Both the position numbers and the translations under genes were made by a program. Below, one piece after another: positions 6,080 through 15,500 of a stretch of DNA of 16,276 bases. The stretch lies in the NCBI GenBank assembly GCA_023133315.1, contig JAGLWR010000008.1, positions 1 through 16,276 on the forward strand, in the 5' to 3' direction. Origin of the DNA: Methanomicrobia archaeon. GTDB taxonomy: Archaea; Methanobacteriota_B; Thermococci; Methanofastidiosales; B48-G16. Within the stretch, counting starts at the first letter, position 1, and every line of letters begins with the position of its first letter. A model generated the notes under the pieces. The model made no database searches, had not been told where the DNA came from, and saw only the letters and a program-made list of their open reading frames with translations.

Positions 6080-7365
6080 TAAAGTCCTTTTTGTTCTTCA
6101 GCTAATTCAGAAAGTTTGGGGGTACTTCCTCCATGTCTACTAATTCTTGGTCTTATTTTTATTGAGATCAAATTTTCCGTTAGATCATTGTGAATTAAGG
6201 CATATCCAGGATTTTTTGGTAGGTTCCTTAAGTAATCTATAATATTTATGTTGTTATCAGTCATTTTTACATCAGATATTTTTTCGCCTATTGCATCTAC
6301 ATCATTTTTGGCAGTAATACGATGGATTATTGTGGTATCACATTGTGTCAAAACTTCATCACTTAATGCACCAGGTTGTTGTGTAGCAAATACTAAGGAG
6401 ATACCTCTTTGTCTACTCTCTTTTGCAAGTTTTATGACTGCTTCAGCCGATAATGGTTTCTTTTTCCCTGTTTTAGGAACAAACTGATGTGCTTCATCGA
6501 AAAAAATCCAAACGAGTGGTACTTTTTCCCATTTTATGTCTTCTCCTATTTTAGCGAGTTCCTCACTAACTCTTGCGACACTTCGCAAATCAAATATCTT
6601 TTTGCAAAGAATACTAATTACTGTAGATCGAATACTATGTGATAATAAACTTAAGTCGATAATTGCAACTTGCGATGGCTTGATTAATTCTTGTAAAAAG
6701 AGACCTTTATCACTAAATATGCCCCATGATTTGGCATTTTCAAGCTTATTTATGAGTGCTAGTTTTACATTATCATCATAGGCACTGTTTTTTTCTACTC
6801 TATTTATAATATCATCTACACTATAAAAAATACCTCTTTCATCTCTTACTTTTTTTAAAGATTTAAGAAGAAGAATTGCTTGGGGCTTGGTTGATGCAAT
6901 ATCGAGACAATTTAACCAATCTTCTAGCACTAATTCAGAAGGACGAAGTGAAAAGCCTAGATGAAAATATTTTGAGTAAACCTTATTCTCTTTGTATCTT
7001 CCTATTCCATACGGATAGCAAACAACAACACTGTATCCTTCTGGTTCCAATTCCCATGATTCTAGCAAATTGTAGTTTTTACTGGGGCTTTGCATTGTCC
7101 AAAAAATTCCCATTGTATCTATCAAAATCAGAGAAAGATTCTCTTTAATTTCTATATATTTTTTCATTTTTGAGATAATTCCCTCACAAAGGACTCCCAT
7201 CGTGTATGATTTTCCCTGTCCTCTCTTCCCACATATGAGCATTACGTGAGAGTCATCTATGTCCACATAAACACTTTTTTGGTTTTCTTTTTCCTTTCCT
7301 AAAAAAACACTATATTTTAAATCTTTTTTTGTTGGATTTAATTTTCCTACAATTATTTCATCCAT
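6079..7365 (-). CDS. HerA/FtsK-type P-loop ATPase
   Basis: HerA-family hexameric DNA-translocase ATPase, 428 aa. Seen: Walker A GKRGQGKS at residues 46-53, a second acidic strand LILIDTMGIFW, Walker B VWIFFDEAHQF with D290-E291, then the HerA hallmark run SRQRGISLVFATQQP and a C-terminal CDTTIIHRI segment. An N-terminal HerA-like barrel (about residues 1-40, MDEIIVGKL to DIDDSHV) precedes the P-loop. I chose ATG 7365 rather than the codon at 7395 because a near-perfect GGTGATC at 7368-7374 precedes it and overlaps the stop of the giant ATPase. Stand-alone HerA proteins inside defence islands usually pair with a nuclease or NADase effector; the adjacent deoxyribosyltransferase-like gene is the natural candidate partner. 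No NurA homologue lies next to it in the operon, so it is probably not the housekeeping end-resection motor. Confidence 0.88.
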   Translation of the reverse strand: MDEIIVGKLNPTKKDLKYSVFLGKEKENQKSVYVDIDDSHVMLICGKRGQGKSYTMGVLCEGIISKMKKYIEIKENLSLILIDTMGIFWTMQSPSKNYNLLESWELEPEGYSVVVCYPYGIGRYKENKVYSKYFHLGFSLRPSELVLEDWLNCLDIASTKPQAILLLKSLKKVRDERGIFYSVDDIINRVEKNSAYDDNVKLALINKLENAKSWGIFSDKGLFLQELIKPSQVAIIDLSLLSHSIRSTVISILCKKIFDLRSVARVSEELAKIGEDIKWEKVPLVWIFFDEAHQFVPKTGKKKPLSAEAVIKLAKESRQRGISLVFATQQPGALSDEVLTQCDTTIIHRITAKNDVDAIGEKISDVKMTDNNINIIDYLRNLPKNPGYALIHNDLTENLISIKIRPRISRHGGSTPKLSELAEEQKGL

Positions 7366-7367
7366 GT

Positions 7368-7374
7368 GATCACC
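7368..7374 (-). promoter_or_regulatory. ribosome binding site GGTGATC deciding the HerA start
   Basis: GGTGATC overlaps the stop codon of the upstream ATPase (TAG 7374-7376) and sits directly before CACATG, fixing the start at 7365 and implying coupled translation. Confidence 0.7.
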
Positions 7375-10300
7375 TATTCTAATAGTCCGAGACATATCAA
7401 TTCAATAATTGCTACTAATTTTTTATCTCTTTCATTCTTATCTTCTATTTCTCTATATTCTATACATAGTTCTTTTAGTTTTTTCTCTTGCTTAAACTTA
7501 TATTGTAGAATTTCCATATAAGTTTCTGGAGGGACTTCTTTTAAAGAGGGGGCATGTTCATCGGCTTTTATCATTTCTTTTACTACATTCTTCTCTTTTA
7601 AAACGTTTTCTTCAAATATGCTATATTCTTCATTTAAATTTTGATAACTAGTAAATCTATCAATCCATTCTTCCCACTCTTCAATTTTTAAATTGTTTTT
7701 CCTTAATTTATCTTGAGTATGTTTTGCATTCATCACCAATTCATTTAATACACCATCATAATCGCTCTTTTTAATTAAAATACCACACATTTTTATCATT
7801 TGATCTAATATTTTTTCCATATCTTCTTTTTTATTATCAAATTTAATTTTAATTTTTTTTAAGATGTTCAGATCTTCAACTTTCTCTTTTTCTTTCAATT
7901 CTTGTGGCAATGCTAATTTTGTATCAATTTTGATATCTGATATCTCTTTATTAATTTCTTTGATTTTTTCTATTTCTCTGTGTATTTTTATCCATTCTTT
8001 CTTATCTTTGATCTGTTCCTTTATGGTAGTCGTACAGAAGTGTAATCGGTTGATTTTCTTTTGAAATTCTTTCTTATTTTCAATAAATTGTTCAAATGAA
8101 TCGATATTTGATAAACTACAATTCTGTAATTCGTCATATTTGGTTTTTAAAACTTCATTTACCTTTTTGATTAATTCATTTAAATCCCTTATTTTTCCTT
8201 TTGTGTTCCCATACTCAGAAAATTGATCAAGTAATTCGTCTATTCTGCATAATAAATTATTAACTTTCTTTGAAATTAAATAGAATTTTTCTTTGTAAAG
8301 ACTTTCCTTTTTATCTTTGTTGATCGCACTCAAAAGATAACTCACAAAATCTCCCAAGCCCTTAACATTAATACCTTCATCCTTTAGCACTGTATCCATT
8401 TCTGAAATTTTTCTAAGAATTTCTTCGTTTGGTGAATATTCATTTCTAGTTTTGATTTGATCCCCCATTGATTTAATAACTTCAATTAAGTCATTAGTAT
8501 TTCTTATTTTATAAATCTTCATTTCATAACTCAAGATTTCTTTTGAAATGCTCAAATCAATTTCACTTTCAGATTGAAGTTTGATCAATGCAGTTAATGC
8601 CTCAGGAGTACTATATTCTCCACTTTTTCTTTTATTTTTTATTTTTTCAAAAATCTCTCCTAAAGACATATAAGCATCGTATAATATTTCGATATTAATT
8701 CCATTTATACTCAAAGTAGTTAACTCTTCTTTAATTTCCTCAAGTTCGTTTTCAAGTTCACCTATTTTTCTTCTAAGTGATTCCTTAGGTTTCGCGATTT
8801 TATCTTTTTCCATATCTATTTGTCTAGAAAATTTTAAAGCTTCTAAATACAAATCAACAAGTAGTCTTGGAGTTGTTGTAGATTTAGATTCTAAGCATTG
8901 AAGATATACTTCTTTCCTCCTCAATTCATCTTTATCTTCGTTGAATAGCTTCTCAACTTTTGTTTTAACTTTTTTAAATCCTTTACAATTTTCAAATTTA
9001 GATTCTATTTCATCCCCAGGTCTTTTATAAGCAACAAAGTTAAGCTCTTCCAGCAAAGTTTTACAATTTTTATATGTCGTTTTTGCTGCATCTGGATTAT
9101 TATCAATGAATTCTTCCCATTCATCCCTTGTACTTATTTCTCCAGATTTGATTTCTCCCATAATTTCAGAAAATACTTCTTTACAATCCTTTATCTTTCG
9201 TTCAGTTAGATTTTGAGTGTATTTAGCCAATGTATCAAACTTTGTGTCTTTCAAGAAATCTTCTATGATGAACATTTTGTATTCGTCTTTAAAGGCATCT
9301 CTTATCTTTGCACCGATAATTTGTTGGTAAAACACTTTTCCATAATCATTGAACTTTCCTATCAAATCCTCTTTTTGATCTTTATGTTCATCTTTCTCAG
9401 AGACAGAATCTTTCTTGACAAGCATTAACTTATATAAATCTTCAATACATATTTCTTTTGTAAGATGCAAATCCTCTCCATATTTTTCTAAGAAATCAAT
9501 TCTCATTGTTTCTTCTTTGCCATGATATCCCCTGACAAAGATACCCTCATTGCACAAAATTACAAGAATTGAAAATAAATTGCCAACATTACTTAATAAG
9601 ATTTTGGAAATTTTTGTATTTTTATAATTTCTAATTTTGTTGCTAAATCTTGGTACTATTATCATTTTATATTGAGGATAATCATCAGATACCCATCTAT
9701 CACAAACGACATATTCAATTTTCTCATCCGAAATTGTTCTTGTGTTAATTATAGGATTCTTTATCCCTTTCTTAGTTTTTCTAGTTTTTTCTGGTAAATT
9801 TATCGTCAATCCTTTTTTTATAACTTCGACAACAGAGAACTTATTTAAATTTCCTTTTTTGGGGCCAACTTTGATTGGATATTCATTTAAAAGTTTAGAA
9901 ATAAATTTATCTCGATCAAAAGATGAGATAGATGAGGGTGGAGAAGTAAAAATCTTATTTATACTTCCTTCATTAAGCCTAACAGATCCATTTTCAAGGC
10001 TAAATATGTGCTCTTCATCCCTTGATTCTTTCAATTTTTTGTTAATAGTACACAACAAATCAAATGCTTTATTGATGTATCTTTCTCTTTGTCTCTCATG
10101 ATAAGAATCAGAAGGATCAAAATCTTTTAAAGCTTCTATTTTATATGTACCATTTATTGATCTGCTAAGAAATTCTTCTTTCTTGATTGCACCGAATACA
10201 AATCCTCCAATTAGTATTTCAAATAAATTGTAAGCCGTATTTCTAATTATTTCATCTTCATCTTCCTTGTCAATCCTTTTTTTGATATTAGTTTTGAATT

Positions 10301-11492
10301 TAACGTCAAATTTTCTTTCCATTCCTTCAGAAACACTCAAGTCCCCCAATATTCTTTCAAATGATGATAAAAATAATGATTTATCAAGATACTTAACATC
10401 TTCTTTAGTTTTTTTCCAAATGTCCCAAAGAGATTTGAATATCCCTATCACTGTTCGAATATTCTTCTTTCTCATAAAGATTCTAGAGGGATCATACGCA
10501 ATTTTTTCGACAAGTTCTTCTTTTATTGGATAAAAATCTCTATCGTTACTTAAGCCATGTTTTTCTTTCCATTTTTTCAATCGTTTTCTTATTACAAATT
10601 TTGAAAATTCTCTAAACTCACCCTCCTCAATTTCACCAATTAATATTTTTTTAGGATTTCTTCCTTTTGGACCAAATAGCTCCGGATCGATTCTTTCAAG
10701 AAGTTCACGAGTTATTTCAGCAAAAGAAAACATAATAAAGGAATGACTAAGAATTTCTTCTTCCAATTGTTTTTTAGGAAGTGTTCTCATCACCATTTTC
10801 ATGGATGCCTCAGTTTCTTTTGATATACCTTTTCCGCTAGCAAGGAGCGTTGCAAGTTCTCCTTCATCAATAAATATAAAAAGTTTACCGAAGTTTGAAA
10901 TTCTTTCTTTTAAGATTTGTAAAGAAAGATTGATATAATCAACAAAGTTTCCTTCATTAACATTTTCAAAATGTTTCAATGCTTTTTCTACATAATCTTT
11001 TTTTTCTGGATGTTTCAAATCTTCCTTTATTTGATCCTCTGATTTATCCATGTCCTTGGCAGTTAATTTTATTCTCATATCGGTCGTATCTATCCCTTCA
11101 TTTTTCATAAGTTCGGTAATCTGATCAACTGTTTCTTGAATTACTTTATTAAGAGTGAATGATTTTTCCAATTCAATTTTGATTGCATAGCACTTCTTTT
11201 CATCGAAATTAAGTCGCAATTTTTCTCCTTTATTATCTGCTATTTCTAAGTCTTCATTGATCCATTTCCTAAAAGTATCAATAGTAGCTGTTTTCCCACA
11301 ACCATATGCTCCTTCAAGAGTTGCAAATAAATCTGTGGAAGTTCCAGTTACAACATCTTCTAAATACTCCTTTAATTCTTTCCTGACTCTTGTCAGATAG
11401 AACATATCTATTTCCAAAAGTCCTTTACGTATGTCATCTTCTGCAGTCAGAGATTGAAATGGGTTTCCACCTATTTTTTTCCATTCTTTCAT
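7374..11492 (-). CDS. giant P-loop ATPase with long coiled-coil tail (BrxC/PglY-like in architecture)
   Basis: Very large cytosolic ATPase of 1372 aa. Seen: an N-terminal AAA+-like module beginning NPFQSLTAEDDIRKGLL, with Walker A GAYGCGKT at residues 61-68 and Walker B FIFIDEGE (D209-E210); a sensor-like strand HSFIMFSFAEIT; then a helical region (IFMRKKNIRTVIGIF) that could be a winged-helix lid. A mixed middle region (about residues 590-780) contains the beta strands KMIIVPRFS and LFSILVILC. From roughly residue 820 to the end it is dominated by Lys/Glu-rich helices expected to form coiled coils. The start at 11492 overlaps the previous stop (ATGA) and has GTGAT just upstream; a GTG at 11507 is less likely. 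Size and operon company with PglZ recall BrxC/PglY of BREX/Pgl, but I cannot show homology beyond the ATPase core, so that comparison is architectural. Confidence 0.82.
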   Translation of the reverse strand: MKEWKKIGGNPFQSLTAEDDIRKGLLEIDMFYLTRVRKELKEYLEDVVTGTSTDLFATLEGAYGCGKTATIDTFRKWINEDLEIADNKGEKLRLNFDEKKCYAIKIELEKSFTLNKVIQETVDQITELMKNEGIDTTDMRIKLTAKDMDKSEDQIKEDLKHPEKKDYVEKALKHFENVNEGNFVDYINLSLQILKERISNFGKLFIFIDEGELATLLASGKGISKETEASMKMVMRTLPKKQLEEEILSHSFIMFSFAEITRELLERIDPELFGPKGRNPKKILIGEIEEGEFREFSKFVIRKRLKKWKEKHGLSNDRDFYPIKEELVEKIAYDPSRIFMRKKNIRTVIGIFKSLWDIWKKTKEDVKYLDKSLFLSSFERILGDLSVSEGMERKFDVKFKTNIKKRIDKEDEDEIIRNTAYNLFEILIGGFVFGAIKKEEFLSRSINGTYKIEALKDFDPSDSYHERQRERYINKAFDLLCTINKKLKESRDEEHIFSLENGSVRLNEGSINKIFTSPPSSISSFDRDKFISKLLNEYPIKVGPKKGNLNKFSVVEVIKKGLTINLPEKTRKTKKGIKNPIINTRTISDEKIEYVVCDRWVSDDYPQYKMIIVPRFSNKIRNYKNTKISKILLSNVGNLFSILVILCNEGIFVRGYHGKEETMRIDFLEKYGEDLHLTKEICIEDLYKLMLVKKDSVSEKDEHKDQKEDLIGKFNDYGKVFYQQIIGAKIRDAFKDEYKMFIIEDFLKDTKFDTLAKYTQNLTERKIKDCKEVFSEIMGEIKSGEISTRDEWEEFIDNNPDAAKTTYKNCKTLLEELNFVAYKRPGDEIESKFENCKGFKKVKTKVEKLFNEDKDELRRKEVYLQCLESKSTTTPRLLVDLYLEALKFSRQIDMEKDKIAKPKESLRRKIGELENELEEIKEELTTLSINGINIEILYDAYMSLGEIFEKIKNKRKSGEYSTPEALTALIKLQSESEIDLSISKEILSYEMKIYKIRNTNDLIEVIKSMGDQIKTRNEYSPNEEILRKISEMDTVLKDEGINVKGLGDFVSYLLSAINKDKKESLYKEKFYLISKKVNNLLCRIDELLDQFSEYGNTKGKIRDLNELIKKVNEVLKTKYDELQNCSLSNIDSFEQFIENKKEFQKKINRLHFCTTTIKEQIKDKKEWIKIHREIEKIKEINKEISDIKIDTKLALPQELKEKEKVEDLNILKKIKIKFDNKKEDMEKILDQMIKMCGILIKKSDYDGVLNELVMNAKHTQDKLRKNNLKIEEWEEWIDRFTSYQNLNEEYSIFEENVLKEKNVVKEMIKADEHAPSLKEVPPETYMEILQYKFKQEKKLKELCIEYREIEDKNERDKKLVAIIELICLGLLE

Positions 11493-11848
11493 TTTATCAC
11501 TTCCCACACACCCCTTACTACTTCTCCTTTAGTGTAAACAACAAATAGGAACATATTTGGCTCAAGAGTTCTAATTATATTTTCATAATGTGGCAATTGG
11601 TTAGTTTTGGAAAGCATTACAATTTCATGGGAAATATCGATGTATTTCTCAATATTATCTCTCAGCTTATTTTTTTCTATGGGGAACATTGGAGGAAGCA
11701 ATATAAATTTTAATTCCTTTTCTTTACATATTTCCTTAAATGTCTCTGCGAGTTTATCAAATTTAAGATTTTCTATTTTTATAAGACATGCGTATGGAGT
11801 TTCCCTATTTTCCAACTTTGAAATGATTTTGCCTTTCAAATCACTCAT
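11489..11848 (-). CDS. small protein of unknown function (119 aa)
   Basis: Unrecognised soluble protein of 119 aa. It has alternating strands and helices: an N-terminal helix (LKGKIISKLENR), strand YACLIKIE, helix FDKLAETFKEICKEK, strand LKFILLPPMFP, helix, strand HEIVMLSK, and strand MFLFVVYTKGEVVRGVWEVIK. The order looks like a small alpha/beta domain, but no P-loop or catalytic motif is present. The start is firm: GAGGTGA at 11853-11859 lies 4 nt before the ATG and overlaps the preceding stop. Its own stop overlaps the start of the giant ATPase (ATGA), so equal or coupled synthesis with the ATPase is likely and a subunit or adaptor role is plausible. BREX type 3 has a small gene (brxF) near its ATPase, but the P-loop of BrxF is absent here. 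Confidence 0.75.
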   Translation of the reverse strand: MSDLKGKIISKLENRETPYACLIKIENLKFDKLAETFKEICKEKELKFILLPPMFPIEKNKLRDNIEKYIDISHEIVMLSKTNQLPHYENIIRTLEPNMFLFVVYTKGEVVRGVWEVIK

Positions 11849-11857
11849 TTCGTCACC

Positions 11858-12589
11858 TCAGTAAATTATTTTAGAGTAGCCAGCTTCATATTCTCTGTAT
11901 AGTTTATTCTCCTTAATAAACCTATTTATCTTTTCAGAGACAATCAATTTTTCTATTCCAAAATTTTCAGATATTTCTTTAATAAGATCTTTTTCTAATC
12001 TATGGCCATGATACTTTTGCAGATGCTTTCTTATTTCATTTAATAATATCCCATCAAAATTTGACGCCAAATAATTTACATTAATTCTGAATTCTTTGGT
12101 ATCATCTTTTTTCAAAATTTCAATCCCTAATAAGAGAGATATTATTGAATTTGTATCTTTTTTATCAGATACTTTACTTTGAATTTCCAGTTTGCTAATT
12201 TTTCCTCTGTTCTCTTTGCATCTAGAGATAAGTTCGTTGATAATATCTCTAAATCTTGAATATTTGTTACTATTACTTAATAATAACTTAAAAAGTAATT
12301 TATTGTATTTTTTTTCATTATCTAATACGTTGTAAAGAGTTCTACCTTCCTCAGTAAGGTAATACATATTTTTGCTATCTTTTTTGATCGCATTTATTCT
12401 TCTTAGCATTGTTAAGACATCATTGTCATCATTATAGCCTGAAACTCTTAATCCTTCCTCATTTCTCAGATATTCAACTTCTTTCTTTATTTCTTCCTTA
12501 CTATAGAAATCTGCTTTTCCAAGTATCTCTAGTAAATTTTTTAAATGATCGTATCCCGTTGTACCAAGTTGTGGGAGAGATTTGGCCAT
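11858..12589 (-). CDS. probable multi-winged-helix DNA-binding protein
   Basis: 243-aa basic protein that reads as about three tandem winged-helix modules. Module 1 covers about residues 10-90: LKNLLEILGKADFYSKEEI, a VLTMLRRINAIKK recognition-helix pattern, then the wing NMYYLTEEGRTLY. Module 2 covers about 95-170, with SKLEIQSKVSDKKDTNSII followed by the wing LKKDDTKEFRINV. Module 3 covers about 180-243, with LEKDLIKEISENFGIEKLIV and a closing strand YSKIIY. The first wing (YYLTEEG) is the clearest and is typical of archaeal winged-helix proteins. The start is decided by GGAGGTGAT at 12592-12600, which overlaps the PglZ stop. Position between PglZ and the ATPases suggests a DNA-recognition subunit or an operon regulator. 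The family is not identified beyond fold level. Confidence 0.78.
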   Translation of the reverse strand: MAKSLPQLGTTGYDHLKNLLEILGKADFYSKEEIKKEVEYLRNEEGLRVSGYNDDNDVLTMLRRINAIKKDSKNMYYLTEEGRTLYNVLDNEKKYNKLLFKLLLSNSNKYSRFRDIINELISRCKENRGKISKLEIQSKVSDKKDTNSIISLLLGIEILKKDDTKEFRINVNYLASNFDGILLNEIRKHLQKYHGHRLEKDLIKEISENFGIEKLIVSEKINRFIKENKLYREYEAGYSKIIY

Positions 12590-15500
12590 TTAATCACCTC
12601 CGATTTCAAAAATCAATAAAGGCACAAATATTTCGTGAAGGGAAAATCCACCATGCGTTGCTTGTTCTCTCATAGAGTAAAAAGTTTGATATTTTGGGGA
12701 AAGGATTAGATCAGGTTTATATCCCGATAATTCTTTTTCAAGTATTCTGTCGATATCATTTTTTTGTAAGATCCACCAATTTTCTTTATCAATAAAGTTA
12801 GGAATACTCTTTAACGGATCACTGCCATTCAATGAATATATAGAAAAATTCCTCATTTTTCGATAATAATGATACTTGAATGATTTATATTCCTCTAGAA
12901 GCTTATATATCAAGCTTTCTTGTACTTTAACTTTCTCGGTTCCGGCCAAACTGATCAAATCTTCTTTTTGGATCCTACCATGGTCGCCTGTAACTATTAG
13001 AAAAATTTTCAAAGGTATTTCTTCAGTTATTGATTCAATACTTTTCAGAAGAGTTGTAATATATCCTTCTATATGTCCAAGAATGGAATATTCGTGAGAT
13101 ATATTTGTCTCATCCTTTTCAACTCCACTATGTCCCTTTCTATCAACTCTCGGATGAAGGATCACAGCTAAAATCCTAATATCTTCTCCTTTTTCGTAAA
13201 TATTTTTAATATTTTCGTTCAATATAGTTTTTAATTCGCATAGTCTTTGTTTTTCTGTTCCTAGCTTATCAGATGCTATAATGTCAACAGCGTTTTTTCC
13301 CTTGAAAAGTTGATTTAATTTTGTTTTTGAAGGAAAAGAAGAACAAATATAATTTTTGGAATGATCTATCCATAGTCTTTGTTCAGTTAATGTAGCAAAA
13401 TCACTTCTTTTTTTTGATAGAAATTCTTCTCCTTCTTTTTCTTCAATTAAGACTATTTCACTTTTTGGGTTCTTCTTATTAATGAACTTATTTGAAACAG
13501 CACCATGTTGACTTGGAAAAACTCCGGTAAATATAGACATGTGACATGAGACTGTCTCAGTTGGGAATGTAGTCAATATAGGTTTTGCAACACTTGGTAC
13601 CAAATTTGCGCGAAGCCCTATCCAATCTTGATACGAAAGTGCATCCATAATCAAGAGAACTACAATTTGAGTAGGATTCAGTTCTTCTATTTCCTCTGGA
13701 ACATTTGTTTTTTCTCCTAGAAGATAATTAATAATTTGTCTTATTTGCGTAACGTTCCATAACCGATCGCATATCGGATATTGATTTACTATTTCATCAT
13801 TTATGGTACGATAAAACTTCACCAAAAAATGAGAGATTTTTGATTTCTTTTGGGAGAATTTGTTATAATAACAAAATAGTTTTGTTATAAGGTTTGGTGT
13901 AATTCCATACTTCTCATAGCTCCTATACAAATCTTCTATAGTCTCTGCTAGTTCCGTTATATCGGAGAATCTAGAAAATGGTTTTTCCATATTAGGACCA
14001 TAGAAATGGATAAGATAATTGATTTCTTTCATAACGAGATCTAAATCCTCCTTTACACTATCCACCATTTTTGAAGTTTCATAATTTGAAATTTCTTCCT
14101 CTATTTTAACCAAAAAATCTTTGACGACATTGGAATTCATTTGATCCATCAACTCATTAATATCAGCCTTGGATGTGGCTTGAATTAAGTATAGAAACTT
14201 TCCATAAATATCTAAAATCTTGGCGAATTCCTTTAACTTTGATTGCAAATTTTCTTTGTCAATGTCTCTATACAATCTTTCTTTAATTTCGTCAATAAAT
14301 TCTTCTTTAATGAAAGTTCGGAGATAATCTTGATAATCTAGATAGGTTCTAAGATTTTCATTTGCATTCTTTTCAATGTAATTGTTCAAAATTGGTGAAC
14401 ACATTAAGAGATTCTCCTCAAGTCCATAATTAGATCTCACAAAATTATCTAATTCAGTCCTCGTTTTCTCTTCATTTAAAAGCTGTTCTGTAATACATTT
14501 AAGAGAATTAGAATAGCTTTTTACTGATTCCTTTCCAAGTTTGTTACATTCCCTCCACAATTTATCTTGATATTCTAATATGCCTAGATAGTTTTCTGGA
14601 ATTCTGGAGCCTTTAAAAGTTTTACTTGTTAAGATAGCAAGAGCAGTCATCTTTAGCCTCAAAAAATGATATGGAATTGAAATTTTAATATCTTGTTTAC
14701 TGATTTCTTCTATAACATTTCCAATTTTATTTATATGTTCAGTCCATTCACAAAGCGGTGTAATTGATTTGAAAGATTTCATATCATGCTTATTACTAGT
14801 TTGAAGCAAAAATCTCTCCCAACTAAAGACAAGAGGATTGGGAATGAATTGTCTTTTTTTCATCATGAGTTCTTTTGCAAATGGTGTTAAAATTAGATCA
14901 GAATTGCGAATCTTTATGAGGTCTAGCATGACACAACTATACCACATAATCAATTTCTTGAGATCTTCTCTTGAAGTACCTAAATTTAGTTCTTCAAAAC
15001 GTTTTACATAGGTTTCATCAAATATTTCTTTTAAGAAGTTTCGATATTTTTTTTCTTCTCCTTTCGCGATGTGCCAAATAATGTTTTTTTTGTCAATCTT
15101 GAAAAAACACTCATGAAGTGGTTTCCATATATTGTTGATATAATCTCGAAAATTGAAATTATGCTTTTCCAGTTTAAACATTTCCCAAATTAAAAAACAG
15201 CTATCAAGGGTGCATAAAAATTGCATAAGGGGTAAATTTTGTATTCGGATATCATAATGAGCATTTACTAATTTTTGGACAAGCATTTTAGGATCTTTAA
15301 TATTTAGTTTTGTAGAATCATACGATAAGCTTTTGTAATCAATGTTTTCCTCTAATTTATTCAGAACTTCCTCTTCACAAATAATTATTGTATTCTTATC
15401 TGGATAAAGGGCCAAATTGATATCTTCCTTGATTTTATTATCATTTAAGTCAACATTTTCCAAGCCAAAAATTATGTTTGCTCTATTATTGCTAATTTCG

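Noticed and set aside
6079..7365. HerA as the housekeeping partner of the nearby NurA
   Set aside because: It sits in the low-G+C island operon, 4 kb from nurA across the compositional boundary and cotranscribed with defence-type genes.
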